Shown here one piece after another: positions 1 through 5,211 of a stretch of 5,211 nt of DNA (its first letter is position 1; each line of letters opens with the position of its first letter). The translations under genes and the position numbers were made by a program. Under the pieces are notes generated by a model, which was not told the origin of the DNA, searched no databases, and saw only the letters and a list, made by a program, of their open reading frames with translations. This DNA comes from Bacteroidales bacterium. GTDB lineage: Bacteria > Bacteroidota > Bacteroidia > Bacteroidales > P3. The DNA is taken from assembly GCA_023227645.1 (NCBI GenBank), contig JALNVJ010000113.1, forward strand, positions 1 to 5,211, given 5' to 3'.

Positions 1-489
1 ATCTTAGCTTTGGGATTTGCTTTTACTGCTTCAGCTCAAACTCCTGTTTTCCAAAAAGGGAACAAAGTAGGTAATATTGGAGTTGGATTTGGTAGTTATG
101 GTATTCCTGTTGAGTTATCAATGATGTGGGGAGTTTATAATAATGTTCTTGGATTAGACGGATTAAATTCTGGAGTAGGTGTATACTTAGGTTTTTCTTC
201 ATATAAAGAAAAATGGGGTTCATATAAATATGGTCATACAATTTTCTATCCTGGAGTAAGAGGTCAATTAAATTATACTTTTGTTGATAATTTAGAAGTA
301 TATTCAGGGCTATTATTAGGATTCCAAATTTGGTCTTCTGATGATAATTATCTTGGTGATAATACTAGCGGACTTAGATTAGGTGGATATGCAGGGCTAC
401 GTTATTATTTCAAACGTAATTGGGCAGTATATTTAGAAGGAGGATATGGAATTACTAATGGAACTATTGGACTTTCTTATAAATTCTAA
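1..489 (+). CDS. Small outer-membrane beta-barrel protein (5'-truncated)
   Basis: Reading frame 1 is open from the first base to the TAA at 487-489, giving 162 visible residues; the true start lies upstream of the window. A TTG at base 10 could be taken as a start, but the frame continues upstream of it as hydrophobic signal-peptide sequence (ILALGFAFTASA), so it is an internal Leu. Signal peptidase I cleavage is likely after ASA, just before QTP. The mature part is Gly- and aromatic-rich, with alternating hydrophobic/polar stretches separated by short polar turns, enough for roughly eight strands. It ends GTIGLSYKF, and a C-terminal Phe is the usual outer-membrane insertion signal. The size and pattern suit the small OmpA/OmpX-like 'outer membrane beta-barrel' group common in Bacteroidota; the ligand or role cannot be told. 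It is followed directly by a hairpin terminator, so it ends a transcript. Barrel class is fairly sure; function is unknown. Confidence 0.8.
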   Translation: MLALGFAFTASAQTPVFQKGNKVGNIGVGFGSYGIPVELSMMWGVYNNVLGLDGLNSGVGVYLGFSSYKEKWGSYKYGHTIFYPGVRGQLNYTFVDNLEVYSGLLLGFQIWSSDDNYLGDNTSGLRLGGYAGLRYYFKRNWAVYLEGGYGITNGTIGLSYKF

Positions 490-511
490 TTAAATAGACA
501 AAATAAATTGG

Positions 512-545
512 AAAAGCCATCAACTAATAATTGATGGCTTTTTTT
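512..545 (+). terminator. Intrinsic terminator between convergent genes
   Basis: A perfect 12-bp stem pairs 512-523 (AAAAGCCATCAA) with 531-542 (TTGATGGCTTTT). The loop is seven bases (CTAATAA), and a T-run extends to 545. It begins 23 bp after the stop of the upstream beta-barrel gene and ends just before the proS stop, which is read from the other strand. On the - strand the same hairpin is followed by a weaker T-rich tract (CTTTTCCAATTT), so it may also terminate proS, less efficiently. Confidence 0.9.
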
Positions 546-551
546 ATTTGT

Positions 552-2024
552 TTAGTATGCTCTTGCGAAAATCACTCTTTTATTTGAGGCTTCTCCACTA
601 AAAATACATTTTCCTTCTTCTTGCTTTGCATTTAAAGGGATACAACGTATGGTTGCTTTGGTTAGTTCTTTTATCTTCTCTTCTGTTTCTGGAGTACCGT
701 CCCAATGACAGGAAAGGAGACCTCCTTTTTCAATTTCAATTAAGAAGTCTTCCCAAGAGTCAACATTGCGGGTGCTTTCTTCTCTAAATAGAAGTGCTTT
801 ATTATATAAATTAACTTGAATCTCTTCTAATAGTTTTTCTATCTTAGATGATAAGCCTTCTATTGGTGTTGATTCCTTAGTTAGGTTATCTCTTCTTGCA
901 AGTTCAACCAATCCTTGTTCAAGATCTCTTGCACCTAATGTAACTCTAATTGGAACTCCCTTAAACTCGTATTCATTGAATTTCCAACCTGGTTTATAAG
1001 AATCCCTATTATCATACTTAACTGATATCCCTTTGGTCTTTAGTTCAAAGCAAAGTTTTTCTGCTTCCTTATCAACTATTGCCTTTTGCTCATCTCCTTT
1101 TGAAATAGGGATAATAACAACTTGTATTGGTGCAAGATTTGGAGGAAGAACTAATCCATTATCATCGGAATGGCTCATAATTAAAGCTCCCATAAGTCTG
1201 GTTGAAACCCCCCATGAGGTTGCCCATACGTATTCCAATTTATTTTCTTTAGAAAGAAATTTAACATCAAATGCCTTGGCAAAGTTTTGTCCTAAGAAAT
1301 GAGATGTTCCTGCTTGAAGTGCTTTTCCATCTTGCATCAAAGCTTCTATACAATATGTATCTAAGGCTCCTGCAAAACGTTCGTTAGGGGATTTATATCC
1401 TTTAATCACTGGCATTGCCATAAATTTCTCAGCAAAATATGCATATACCTCTAACATTTTCTTTGTTTCCTCAATAGCCTCTTCTTTTGTTTCGTGAGCT
1501 GTATGTCCTTCTTGCCACAAAAACTCAGTTGTGCGAAGGAACATTCTTGTTCTCATTTCCCAACGAACAACATTTGCCCATTGATTACAAAGTATTGGAA
1601 GGTCGCGATATGATTTTATCCATCCTCTATAAGTATCCCAAATTATTGTTTCACTTGTAGGTCGAACAATTAATTCTTCTTCAAGCTTAGCATCTGGATC
1701 TGGTTCTAATCCTGTTCCATCACTTTTTGCTCTTAGGCGATGATAAGTTACAATTGCACATTCTTTTGCAAAGCCTTCAACATGTTCTGCTTCTTTTTCA
1801 AAATAAGACTTAGGAATAAAAAGAGGGAAATAAGCATTTTGGTGACCTGTTTCTTTAAACATCTCGTCTAATGCTTTTTGCATTTTTTCCCAAATTGCAT
1901 AACCATAAGGTTTAATAACCATACAACCTCTAACTGCAGAGTTCTCAGCCAAATCAGCTCTAACTACTAGTTCATTATACCACTCAGAATAGTTTTGAGA
2001 GCGTGTTACAAAATCTTTTGCCAT
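552..2024 (-). CDS. proS: Prolyl-tRNA synthetase, archaeal/eukaryotic-type
   Basis: A class II aminoacyl-tRNA synthetase that charges tRNA-Pro with proline in the cytoplasm. The 490 residues include the proline-site signature RPTSET (121-126), motif 2 around RWEMRTRMFLRTTEFLWQEG (154-173), the AGTSHFLGQNFAKAF stretch (238-252) and motif 3 around GVSTRLMGAL (272-281). An anticodon-binding domain follows from about 299 to 400, then a C-terminal domain ending in RAY, the terminal Tyr typical of this form. There is no large editing insertion between motifs 2 and 3, so this is the short eukaryote/archaea-like ProRS, not the longer E. coli type. In the C-terminal zinc-knuckle region only one of the usual four ligands appears kept (Cys473; the others align with Asp442, Thr447 and Ser476). 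The start MAKDFVTRSQNYSEWY matches the family N-terminus. It faces divergently from the lipoprotein gene and has its own likely -7 element 41 bp upstream. Identity is very sure. Confidence 0.98.
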   Translation of the reverse strand: MAKDFVTRSQNYSEWYNELVVRADLAENSAVRGCMVIKPYGYAIWEKMQKALDEMFKETGHQNAYFPLFIPKSYFEKEAEHVEGFAKECAIVTYHRLRAKSDGTGLEPDPDAKLEEELIVRPTSETIIWDTYRGWIKSYRDLPILCNQWANVVRWEMRTRMFLRTTEFLWQEGHTAHETKEEAIEETKKMLEVYAYFAEKFMAMPVIKGYKSPNERFAGALDTYCIEALMQDGKALQAGTSHFLGQNFAKAFDVKFLSKENKLEYVWATSWGVSTRLMGALIMSHSDDNGLVLPPNLAPIQVVIIPISKGDEQKAIVDKEAEKLCFELKTKGISVKYDNRDSYKPGWKFNEYEFKGVPIRVTLGARDLEQGLVELARRDNLTKESTPIEGLSSKIEKLLEEIQVNLYNKALLFREESTRNVDSWEDFLIEIEKGGLLSCHWDGTPETEEKIKELTKATIRCIPLNAKQEEGKCIFSGEASNKRVIFARAY

Positions 2025-2056
2025 TATATTTATTAGTTTTGTATTTGATTAATTAT

Positions 2057-2064
2057 TAGATTTG
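2057..2064 (+). promoter_or_regulatory. Possible opposing -7 element (toward lipoprotein gene)
   Basis: TAGATTTG on the + strand also fits TAnnTTTG and directly abuts the proS -7 element, so the 16 bp together read TAnnTTTGCAAAnnTA. If used, it would start a transcript near 2071 with a leader of about 137 nt before the lipoprotein gene. The nearest upstream TTG (2039-2041) is only 15 bp away, shorter than the usual -33 to -7 spacing. It may instead be an incidental consequence of the palindrome TTTGCAAA, or part of a protein-binding site. Confidence 0.35.
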
Positions 2065-2072
2065 CAAAGATA
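2065..2072 (-). promoter_or_regulatory. Bacteroidota -7 promoter element for proS
   Basis: Read on the - strand this is TATCTTTG, an exact match to the TAnnTTTG -7 element used by the primary sigma factor of Bacteroidota. It lies 41 bp upstream of the proS ATG, which predicts transcription starting near 2058-2060 and a leader of about 35 nt. A -33 TTG at the usual distance is not seen; the region there is only T-rich. The assignment rests on the -7 match and on position. Confidence 0.65.
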
Positions 2073-2076
2073 CAAA

Positions 2077-2101
2077 TAAAAATAATTGACTAAAAATAAT
2101 T
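2077..2101. repeat. 11-bp direct repeat in divergent control region
   Basis: TAAAAATAATT occurs at 2077-2087 and again, without mismatch, at 2091-2101, with GAC between. The units start 14 bp apart. They lie just upstream of the proS -7 element on one side, and about 40 bp before the sigma-54-like site on the other. Both units are pure A/T, so chance is a real possibility, but a paired binding site or UP-like A-tract element would also fit this position. Confidence 0.4.
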
Positions 2102-2138
2102 CTGATTTATAGAGATTTATTAATCATTAAGAATCGTT

Positions 2139-2154
2139 TGGCATAAATCTTGCT
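2139..2154 (+). promoter_or_regulatory. Putative sigma-54 (RpoN) -24/-12 promoter
   Basis: The sequence TGGCATAAATCTTGCT fits the sigma-54 consensus TGGCACR-N4-TTGCW with a single mismatch (T for C at the sixth base). The hallmark GG (2140-2141) and GC (2152-2153) doublets are exactly 10 bp apart. Transcription would start near 2165, leaving a leader of about 43 nt before the ATG at 2208. Such a promoter needs an AAA+ enhancer-binding protein, usually bound some 80-150 bp upstream, which here would fall within the proS promoter region or the 5' end of proS. The overlapping TATAAT at 2154-2159 resembles an E. coli -10 box but has no suitable -35, and the Bacteroidota primary sigma factor does not use that consensus. 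Confidence 0.6.
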
Positions 2155-2207
2155 ATAATTTAAGTGGAAGAAGTTTAATAGAATAAAAACAAATAAAACA
2201 GATAGAT

Positions 2208-3632
2208 ATGAAAACATTAAGAATCAGTTTGGTTGCTATTGCAATAACAACTCTTTTCTCTCTGAGTAGTTGCTCTGTGCAGTCGGGGATGCAAGGCTTC
2301 GACGATATTTATTATAACCCTAATGATGTTTCGCAATACCAAGAGGTTGAGAAAATGACAAGTCGTTCTTCAAATTATGATTTGGATAAACAAAACAATT
2401 ATGCAGATAATTCAAGGACATATAACGAGAGGTTAAGAAGTCAAAACCAATCTCAAAACAATCAAGAGAATAATTATAATAATGATAGCCAAGATACATT
2501 AAATTTTATCAATTCAGAACAAGAGAGTTATGATGAAAATTCTTACTTAAATTATGATGAAGATGATTATTACGATTATGCATACTCTGCACGTATTCGT
2601 CGTTTTCATAACCCTTATGTTTGGTCAAGTTATTATGATGATTTCTACACCAATCTATATTGGTATAACTATAACCCTATGTCTTGGGGAACAAGTATAT
2701 ATTTAGGATATAGCTGGTGGTACCCTTCTTATTATTATCATAATCCTTATTGGGGATATAGTAGCTGGGGATACAGTGGCTGGGGATATAATCCTTATTA
2801 TTATGGCTGGGGATACTCTCCATACAATAATATAAGCTATTATAACCAGAGAGACAGAAACTCCAATTTTTATCGTACAAGATCTTCTTTTGATCCTAAT
2901 AATGGAGCAGGACAAAGAGGCGGATTACAAACCGGACGTTTATCAACTGGAAAAACAGGAAGGTCATTTGCAGACCAATATAATGGAAGAAATGAAAGTA
3001 TTTCAAACAACCGAACAATAAGTCCAAATCAACTAAACAGAACAAGTAATACTAGAACAATAAATAGTAGAACTATTGCTGGTGAAAGATTAAATAATAG
3101 AGGAGAAAGTCGTATTAGTGGCTTAGACCAAAAAAAGAATCCAAATAATAGCACAAATACTAGATTCAATAAGCCAGAAAGAAATCAAGGAACTGATATA
3201 AATAATAATAGACAAGTTAATCAAAATAGACAGGTTAATCAAAACACCAATAATCGTAGGATTGATAACACAACAACTAACCGTAACTCCAGAACATATA
3301 ACCCACCTGCATCACGTCAACCAAGAACTAATAATGAGTTTAAAACAAATACAAGACAAAACACAAGAACAAATGTTAAGACTCCAATTAATAGCAGGTT
3401 TAATAATAATAGGAAAATAAATAATAGCTATAGGAATTCAAATACTAACCCTACAAGATCAAATGTAAGTCCTACTAGAACAAATACTAGAAAATATAAT
3501 AATACTAGCACTCCAACTCGTTCTACTTCTGTTAAGTCTTCTTCAAGCAGTAGTAGTCGTTCAAGCTCATCATCAAGTCGTTCATCATCAAGTAGCTCTA
3601 GTGGCTCACGTTCTGGTGGTTCAAGAAGATAA
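2208..3632 (+). CDS. Low-complexity Tyr/Trp- and Ser/Arg-rich lipoprotein, unknown function
   Basis: A 474-residue protein with a signal sequence and lipobox LSSC (19-22), so Cys22 should be lipidated and anchor it in the outer membrane, facing either side. Visible regions: an acidic, Gln/Asn-rich stretch (about 30-125); a short conserved-looking SARIRRFHNP (127-136); an aromatic block (137-212) very rich in Tyr, Trp and Gly with four WGY units (182-203); a long Asn/Arg/Thr-rich, probably disordered part (213-440) almost free of hydrophobics and with a tandem RQVNQN pair (335-346); and a Ser tail punctuated by Arg (444-474). Charge runs from acidic at the N-terminus to strongly basic at the C-terminus. 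One DTL (96-98) fits the Bacteroidales O-glycosylation motif D(S/T)(A/I/L/V/M/T). The ATG has no Shine-Dalgarno, only an A-rich leader. Probably co-transcribed with the FadL-like gene 55 bp downstream, and possibly controlled by the sigma-54-like site. No enzymatic motif is seen. Function is unknown; a structural, adhesive or wall-binding role is only a guess. Confidence 0.88.
   Translation: MKTLRISLVAIAITTLFSLSSCSVQSGMQGFDDIYYNPNDVSQYQEVEKMTSRSSNYDLDKQNNYADNSRTYNERLRSQNQSQNNQENNYNNDSQDTLNFINSEQESYDENSYLNYDEDDYYDYAYSARIRRFHNPYVWSSYYDDFYTNLYWYNYNPMSWGTSIYLGYSWWYPSYYYHNPYWGYSSWGYSGWGYNPYYYGWGYSPYNNISYYNQRDRNSNFYRTRSSFDPNNGAGQRGGLQTGRLSTGKTGRSFADQYNGRNESISNNRTISPNQLNRTSNTRTINSRTIAGERLNNRGESRISGLDQKKNPNNSTNTRFNKPERNQGTDINNNRQVNQNRQVNQNTNNRRIDNTTTNRNSRTYNPPASRQPRTNNEFKTNTRQNTRTNVKTPINSRFNNNRKINNSYRNSNTNPTRSNVSPTRTNTRKYNNTSTPTRSTSVKSSSSSSSRSSSSSSRSSSSSSSGSRSGGSRR
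2751..2816 (+). repeat. WGY repeats in the aromatic block of the lipoprotein
   Basis: The octamer TGGGGATA occurs at 2751, 2766, 2781 and 2808, each time encoding Trp-Gly-Tyr. The first three are spaced exactly 15 bp (five codons: WGYSS, WGYSG, WGYNP) and the fourth comes 27 bp later. The near-identical DNA, not just protein, suggests recent duplication of a five-residue unit inside the Tyr/Trp-rich region. Confidence 0.8.
3210..3245 (+). repeat. 18-bp tandem duplication (RQVNQN x2)
   Basis: Two adjacent 18-bp units, 3210-3227 and 3228-3245, are identical at 16 of 18 positions. Both differences are synonymous third-base changes (CAA/CAG and AAT/AAC), so each unit encodes RQVNQN. It is an in-frame duplication within the disordered part of the lipoprotein. 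Confidence 0.85.
3537..3629 (+). repeat. Poly-Ser/Arg C-terminal tail
   Basis: Residues 444-474 of the lipoprotein are runs of six or seven Ser separated by single Arg, ending GSRSGGSRR. The Ser codons are mixed (AGT, AGC, TCA, TCT), so the DNA is not a simple triplet repeat and the amino-acid composition appears to be kept by selection rather than by slippage alone. This region also creates a long open frame on the opposite strand that I do not take as a gene. Confidence 0.8.
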
Positions 3633-3687
3633 TTTAATTTAATAACAACATATTTTAGATAAATAATAAACAAATAAAGTAGAAAAT

Positions 3688-5100
3688 ATGAAAAAGATAT
3701 TTTTATTAGTAGCAAGTTTTTTCTTAGTGGGAAGCTTGACAGCTCAAACCGTTACAGATGCATTGAGGTTTTCTCAAATGGGGTTAAATGGAACATCAAA
3801 CTATATTTCAAGAGCAGGGGCAATTGGGGCTCTTGGTGGAGATTTAACAGCAGCAAGTTATAATCCAGCTGGATTAGGACTTTTCAACTCCAATGAATTA
3901 TCAATGTCAACTGGTTTCTATGGAGCATTCACCGATGCTAATGCCAATGGATTGCTATCATCCGACAATAGATCTAATTTCAATCTCGGACATATAGGTG
4001 GCCTAATATTTTTCAAACCAAAGAGTAAAGATGTTAAAGGTTTTCAATTCACATTTACATTAAACAGGCTTAAATCTTTTGGCAATAGAACAATATACCA
4101 AAGAAACGATATAAACGATTCTTATATTTCTCATATAATTAAAGATGGATATAGCGATGCTTTTATGTATGATTTTTATGAATCTTATGCAGTAGATTAT
4201 GATACAGTAAATAACCGATACACATCTGTTTTTGAAAATGGGAAATTTAATCAACTACGTTCTTTTACAGAATCTGGTTCTATAAATGAATTTTCTATGT
4301 CTTTTTCAACCAATATAAATAATTTCATCTACTTGGGAGCAACATTAGGTATTCCTGTTGGAAACTACCATTCAAGTGGTTCTTTTATGGAAGAAAGAAT
4401 TGACGCAGCAGGAAATGACATATATATATATAATGAAATAAAAGACCTTTACGCAACAGGTGTTAATCTAAAAATTGGTACTATAATTAGACCTGTTAAT
4501 TGGTTCCGTCTTGGTTTAGCAATCCATACTCCAACCTATTATTCAGTTGAAGATAATCTATATTCAGAAGTTCAATACACAAAAACAAGTGGAGCAGATT
4601 GGGATCCTGTAACTTATAATATCCAAACACCATTTCGTTTCTTAGGCTCAGCAGCTTTTATACTTGGGGATAATAAAACTAAAATTGCAGGAAGCCTTTC
4701 AGCCGATTATGAATATGCAGATTATAGTAATATGAAATATAGACTAAGCAATAATATTTTGGCAGAAAGTGATATAAACTCAGCTATTATGGACTTTTTT
4801 CAACCAACAAACACATTGAGATTTGGAGGAGAGGTTAAAATGGGAATAATTGCATTAAGAGCAGGATATTGCATTATGGATAATCCTTATAGCAATAACA
4901 AAAACGATGCTGGAGCTTCTTCCATAACAGCTGGTATTGGATATAGAACCAATAATTTCTATCTTGATTTAGGTTATGCTTATACTTCTGGAAAATCTAA
5001 GTTTACAGAATATAATACCAACCCACAAATAGACAATAACATAATTAATTTAGATTATACCAATCATATTGCTCAATTAACTTTCGGAGCAAGATTCTAA
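3688..5100 (+). CDS. OmpP1/FadL-family outer-membrane protein
   Basis: A 470-residue outer-membrane beta-barrel of the FadL/OmpP1/TodX group, whose E. coli member imports long-chain fatty acids; Bacteroidota copies are often annotated 'hemin receptor' without proof. Residues 1-19 are a signal peptide (MKKIFLLVASFFLVGSLTA) with cleavage probably before QTVTD. The N-terminal part holds the family signature: LNGTSNYISRAGAIGALGGD (33-52), then YNPAGLGLF (58-66) containing the NPA motif of the FadL plug. Later come AIHTPTYYSV (278-287), TPFRFLGSAAFIL (314-326) and DYEYADYSNMKY (340-351), all typical of the Bacteroidota branch. Amphipathic strands fill the rest and the protein ends TFGARF, with the terminal Phe expected for barrel insertion. 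A DTV (172-174) fits the Bacteroidales O-glycosylation motif. It starts 55 bp after the lipoprotein gene with no terminator or clear promoter between, so the two probably share a transcript. Family is sure; substrate unknown (hydrophobic small molecules most likely). Confidence 0.93.
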   Translation: MKKIFLLVASFFLVGSLTAQTVTDALRFSQMGLNGTSNYISRAGAIGALGGDLTAASYNPAGLGLFNSNELSMSTGFYGAFTDANANGLLSSDNRSNFNLGHIGGLIFFKPKSKDVKGFQFTFTLNRLKSFGNRTIYQRNDINDSYISHIIKDGYSDAFMYDFYESYAVDYDTVNNRYTSVFENGKFNQLRSFTESGSINEFSMSFSTNINNFIYLGATLGIPVGNYHSSGSFMEERIDAAGNDIYIYNEIKDLYATGVNLKIGTIIRPVNWFRLGLAIHTPTYYSVEDNLYSEVQYTKTSGADWDPVTYNIQTPFRFLGSAAFILGDNKTKIAGSLSADYEYADYSNMKYRLSNNILAESDINSAIMDFFQPTNTLRFGGEVKMGIIALRAGYCIMDNPYSNNKNDAGASSITAGIGYRTNNFYLDLGYAYTSGKSKFTEYNTNPQIDNNIINLDYTNHIAQLTFGARF

Positions 5101-5122
5101 ATCTAAAAATTTAATATAATAT

Positions 5123-5153
5123 AAGGAGTTCAATTTAGTTTGAGCTCCTTTTT
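5123..5153 (+). terminator. Intrinsic terminator after the FadL-like gene
   Basis: An 11-bp stem pairs 5123-5133 (AAGGAGTTCAA) with 5140-5150 (TTGAGCTCCTT), with one G-U pair (T5129-G5144), a six-base loop (TTTAGT) and a T-run at 5149-5153. It starts 22 bp after the FadL-like stop codon and is the only good terminator downstream of the lipoprotein gene, which supports a two-gene transcript. Confidence 0.88.
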
Positions 5154-5211
5154 CATTTTACTGAATCAAGACCGTTGCAAGGTAAAAATCAGCATTAAAA
5201 ACTAACAAACA

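Noticed and set aside
10..12. TTG as the start of the first gene
   Set aside because: The frame is open to base 1 and the upstream residues belong to the signal-peptide hydrophobic core, so the gene begins outside the window.
1033..1302. 89-codon open frame on the + strand
   Set aside because: It lies wholly antisense within the well-conserved proS coding region and shows no recognisable protein features.
2120..2130. TTAAT-C-ATTAA inverted repeat upstream of the sigma-54-like site
   Set aside because: Only five A/T base pairs per arm in an AT-rich region; such dyads are expected by chance and it is too close to the -24 element for a typical enhancer site.
2154..2159. TATAAT (with upstream TG, extended -10 style) as an E. 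coli-type sigma-70 promoter
   Set aside because: The only -35-like hexamer (TTGGCA, 2138-2143) is 10 bp away, far too close for sigma-70 but exactly right for the sigma-54 doublets, and the Bacteroidota primary sigma factor uses TAnnTTTG instead.
2677..2915. Two overlapping - strand open frames opposite the aromatic block
   Set aside because: They are shadows of the Tyr/Trp-rich repeats; their Ile/Ser/Pro repeats simply mirror the WGY and NPYY codons.
3428..3715. 95-codon open frame on the - strand rich in Leu, Glu and Asp
   Set aside because: It is the antisense of the Ser/Arg- and Thr/Arg-rich tail of the lipoprotein; composition and overlap with both genes explain it, and no promoter or family signature supports it.
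5154..5211. Possible promoter or start of a following gene
   Set aside because: No TAnnTTTG or GG-N10-GC element, and no start codon with a supported frame, is visible in these last bases.

Overview
The window looks like a chromosomal segment from a member of the Bacteroidota (Bacteroidetes). The DNA is visibly AT-rich. None of the three visible start codons has a Shine-Dalgarno sequence; each lies in an A/T-rich leader. A -7 promoter element of the Bacteroidota type (TAnnTTTG) lies upstream of proS, and the prolyl-tRNA synthetase is the short form common in this phylum. Two of the four genes encode outer-membrane beta-barrel proteins ending in Phe, and a third encodes a lipoprotein. No mobile element, CRISPR array, rRNA or tRNA gene is visible.

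Layout: (1) bases 1-489 hold the 3' part of a small outer-membrane beta-barrel gene on the + strand, with its 5' end outside the window. (2) A strong hairpin terminator at 512-545 separates it from proS, which converges on it from the - strand (552-2024). (3) A divergent control region of about 180 bp (2025-2207) lies between proS and the next + strand gene. It holds a -7 element for proS, an overlapping mirror-image -7-like element facing the other way, an 11-bp direct repeat, and a good match to a sigma-54 (-24/-12) promoter pointing at the lipoprotein gene. (4) A 474-residue lipoprotein (2208-3632) has an acidic N-terminal part, a Tyr/Trp-rich middle, a long Asn/Arg/Thr-rich disordered part and a Ser/Arg tail. 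(5) After a 55-bp gap with no terminator comes a 470-residue FadL/OmpP1-family outer-membrane protein (3688-5100), closed by a hairpin terminator at 5123-5153. (6) The last bases, 5154-5211, hold nothing I can name.

How the genes work together: proS is a housekeeping translation gene and probably has no functional tie to its neighbours. The lipoprotein and the FadL-like protein are probably co-transcribed, which suggests an envelope module of a small-molecule or lipid channel with a low-complexity lipoprotein partner. If the sigma-54 site is real, the module would be switched on by an enhancer-binding protein rather than expressed constitutively. The most unusual items are the lipoprotein's composition and the layered divergent promoter region. 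I do not see a clearly new enzymatic or defence system here.
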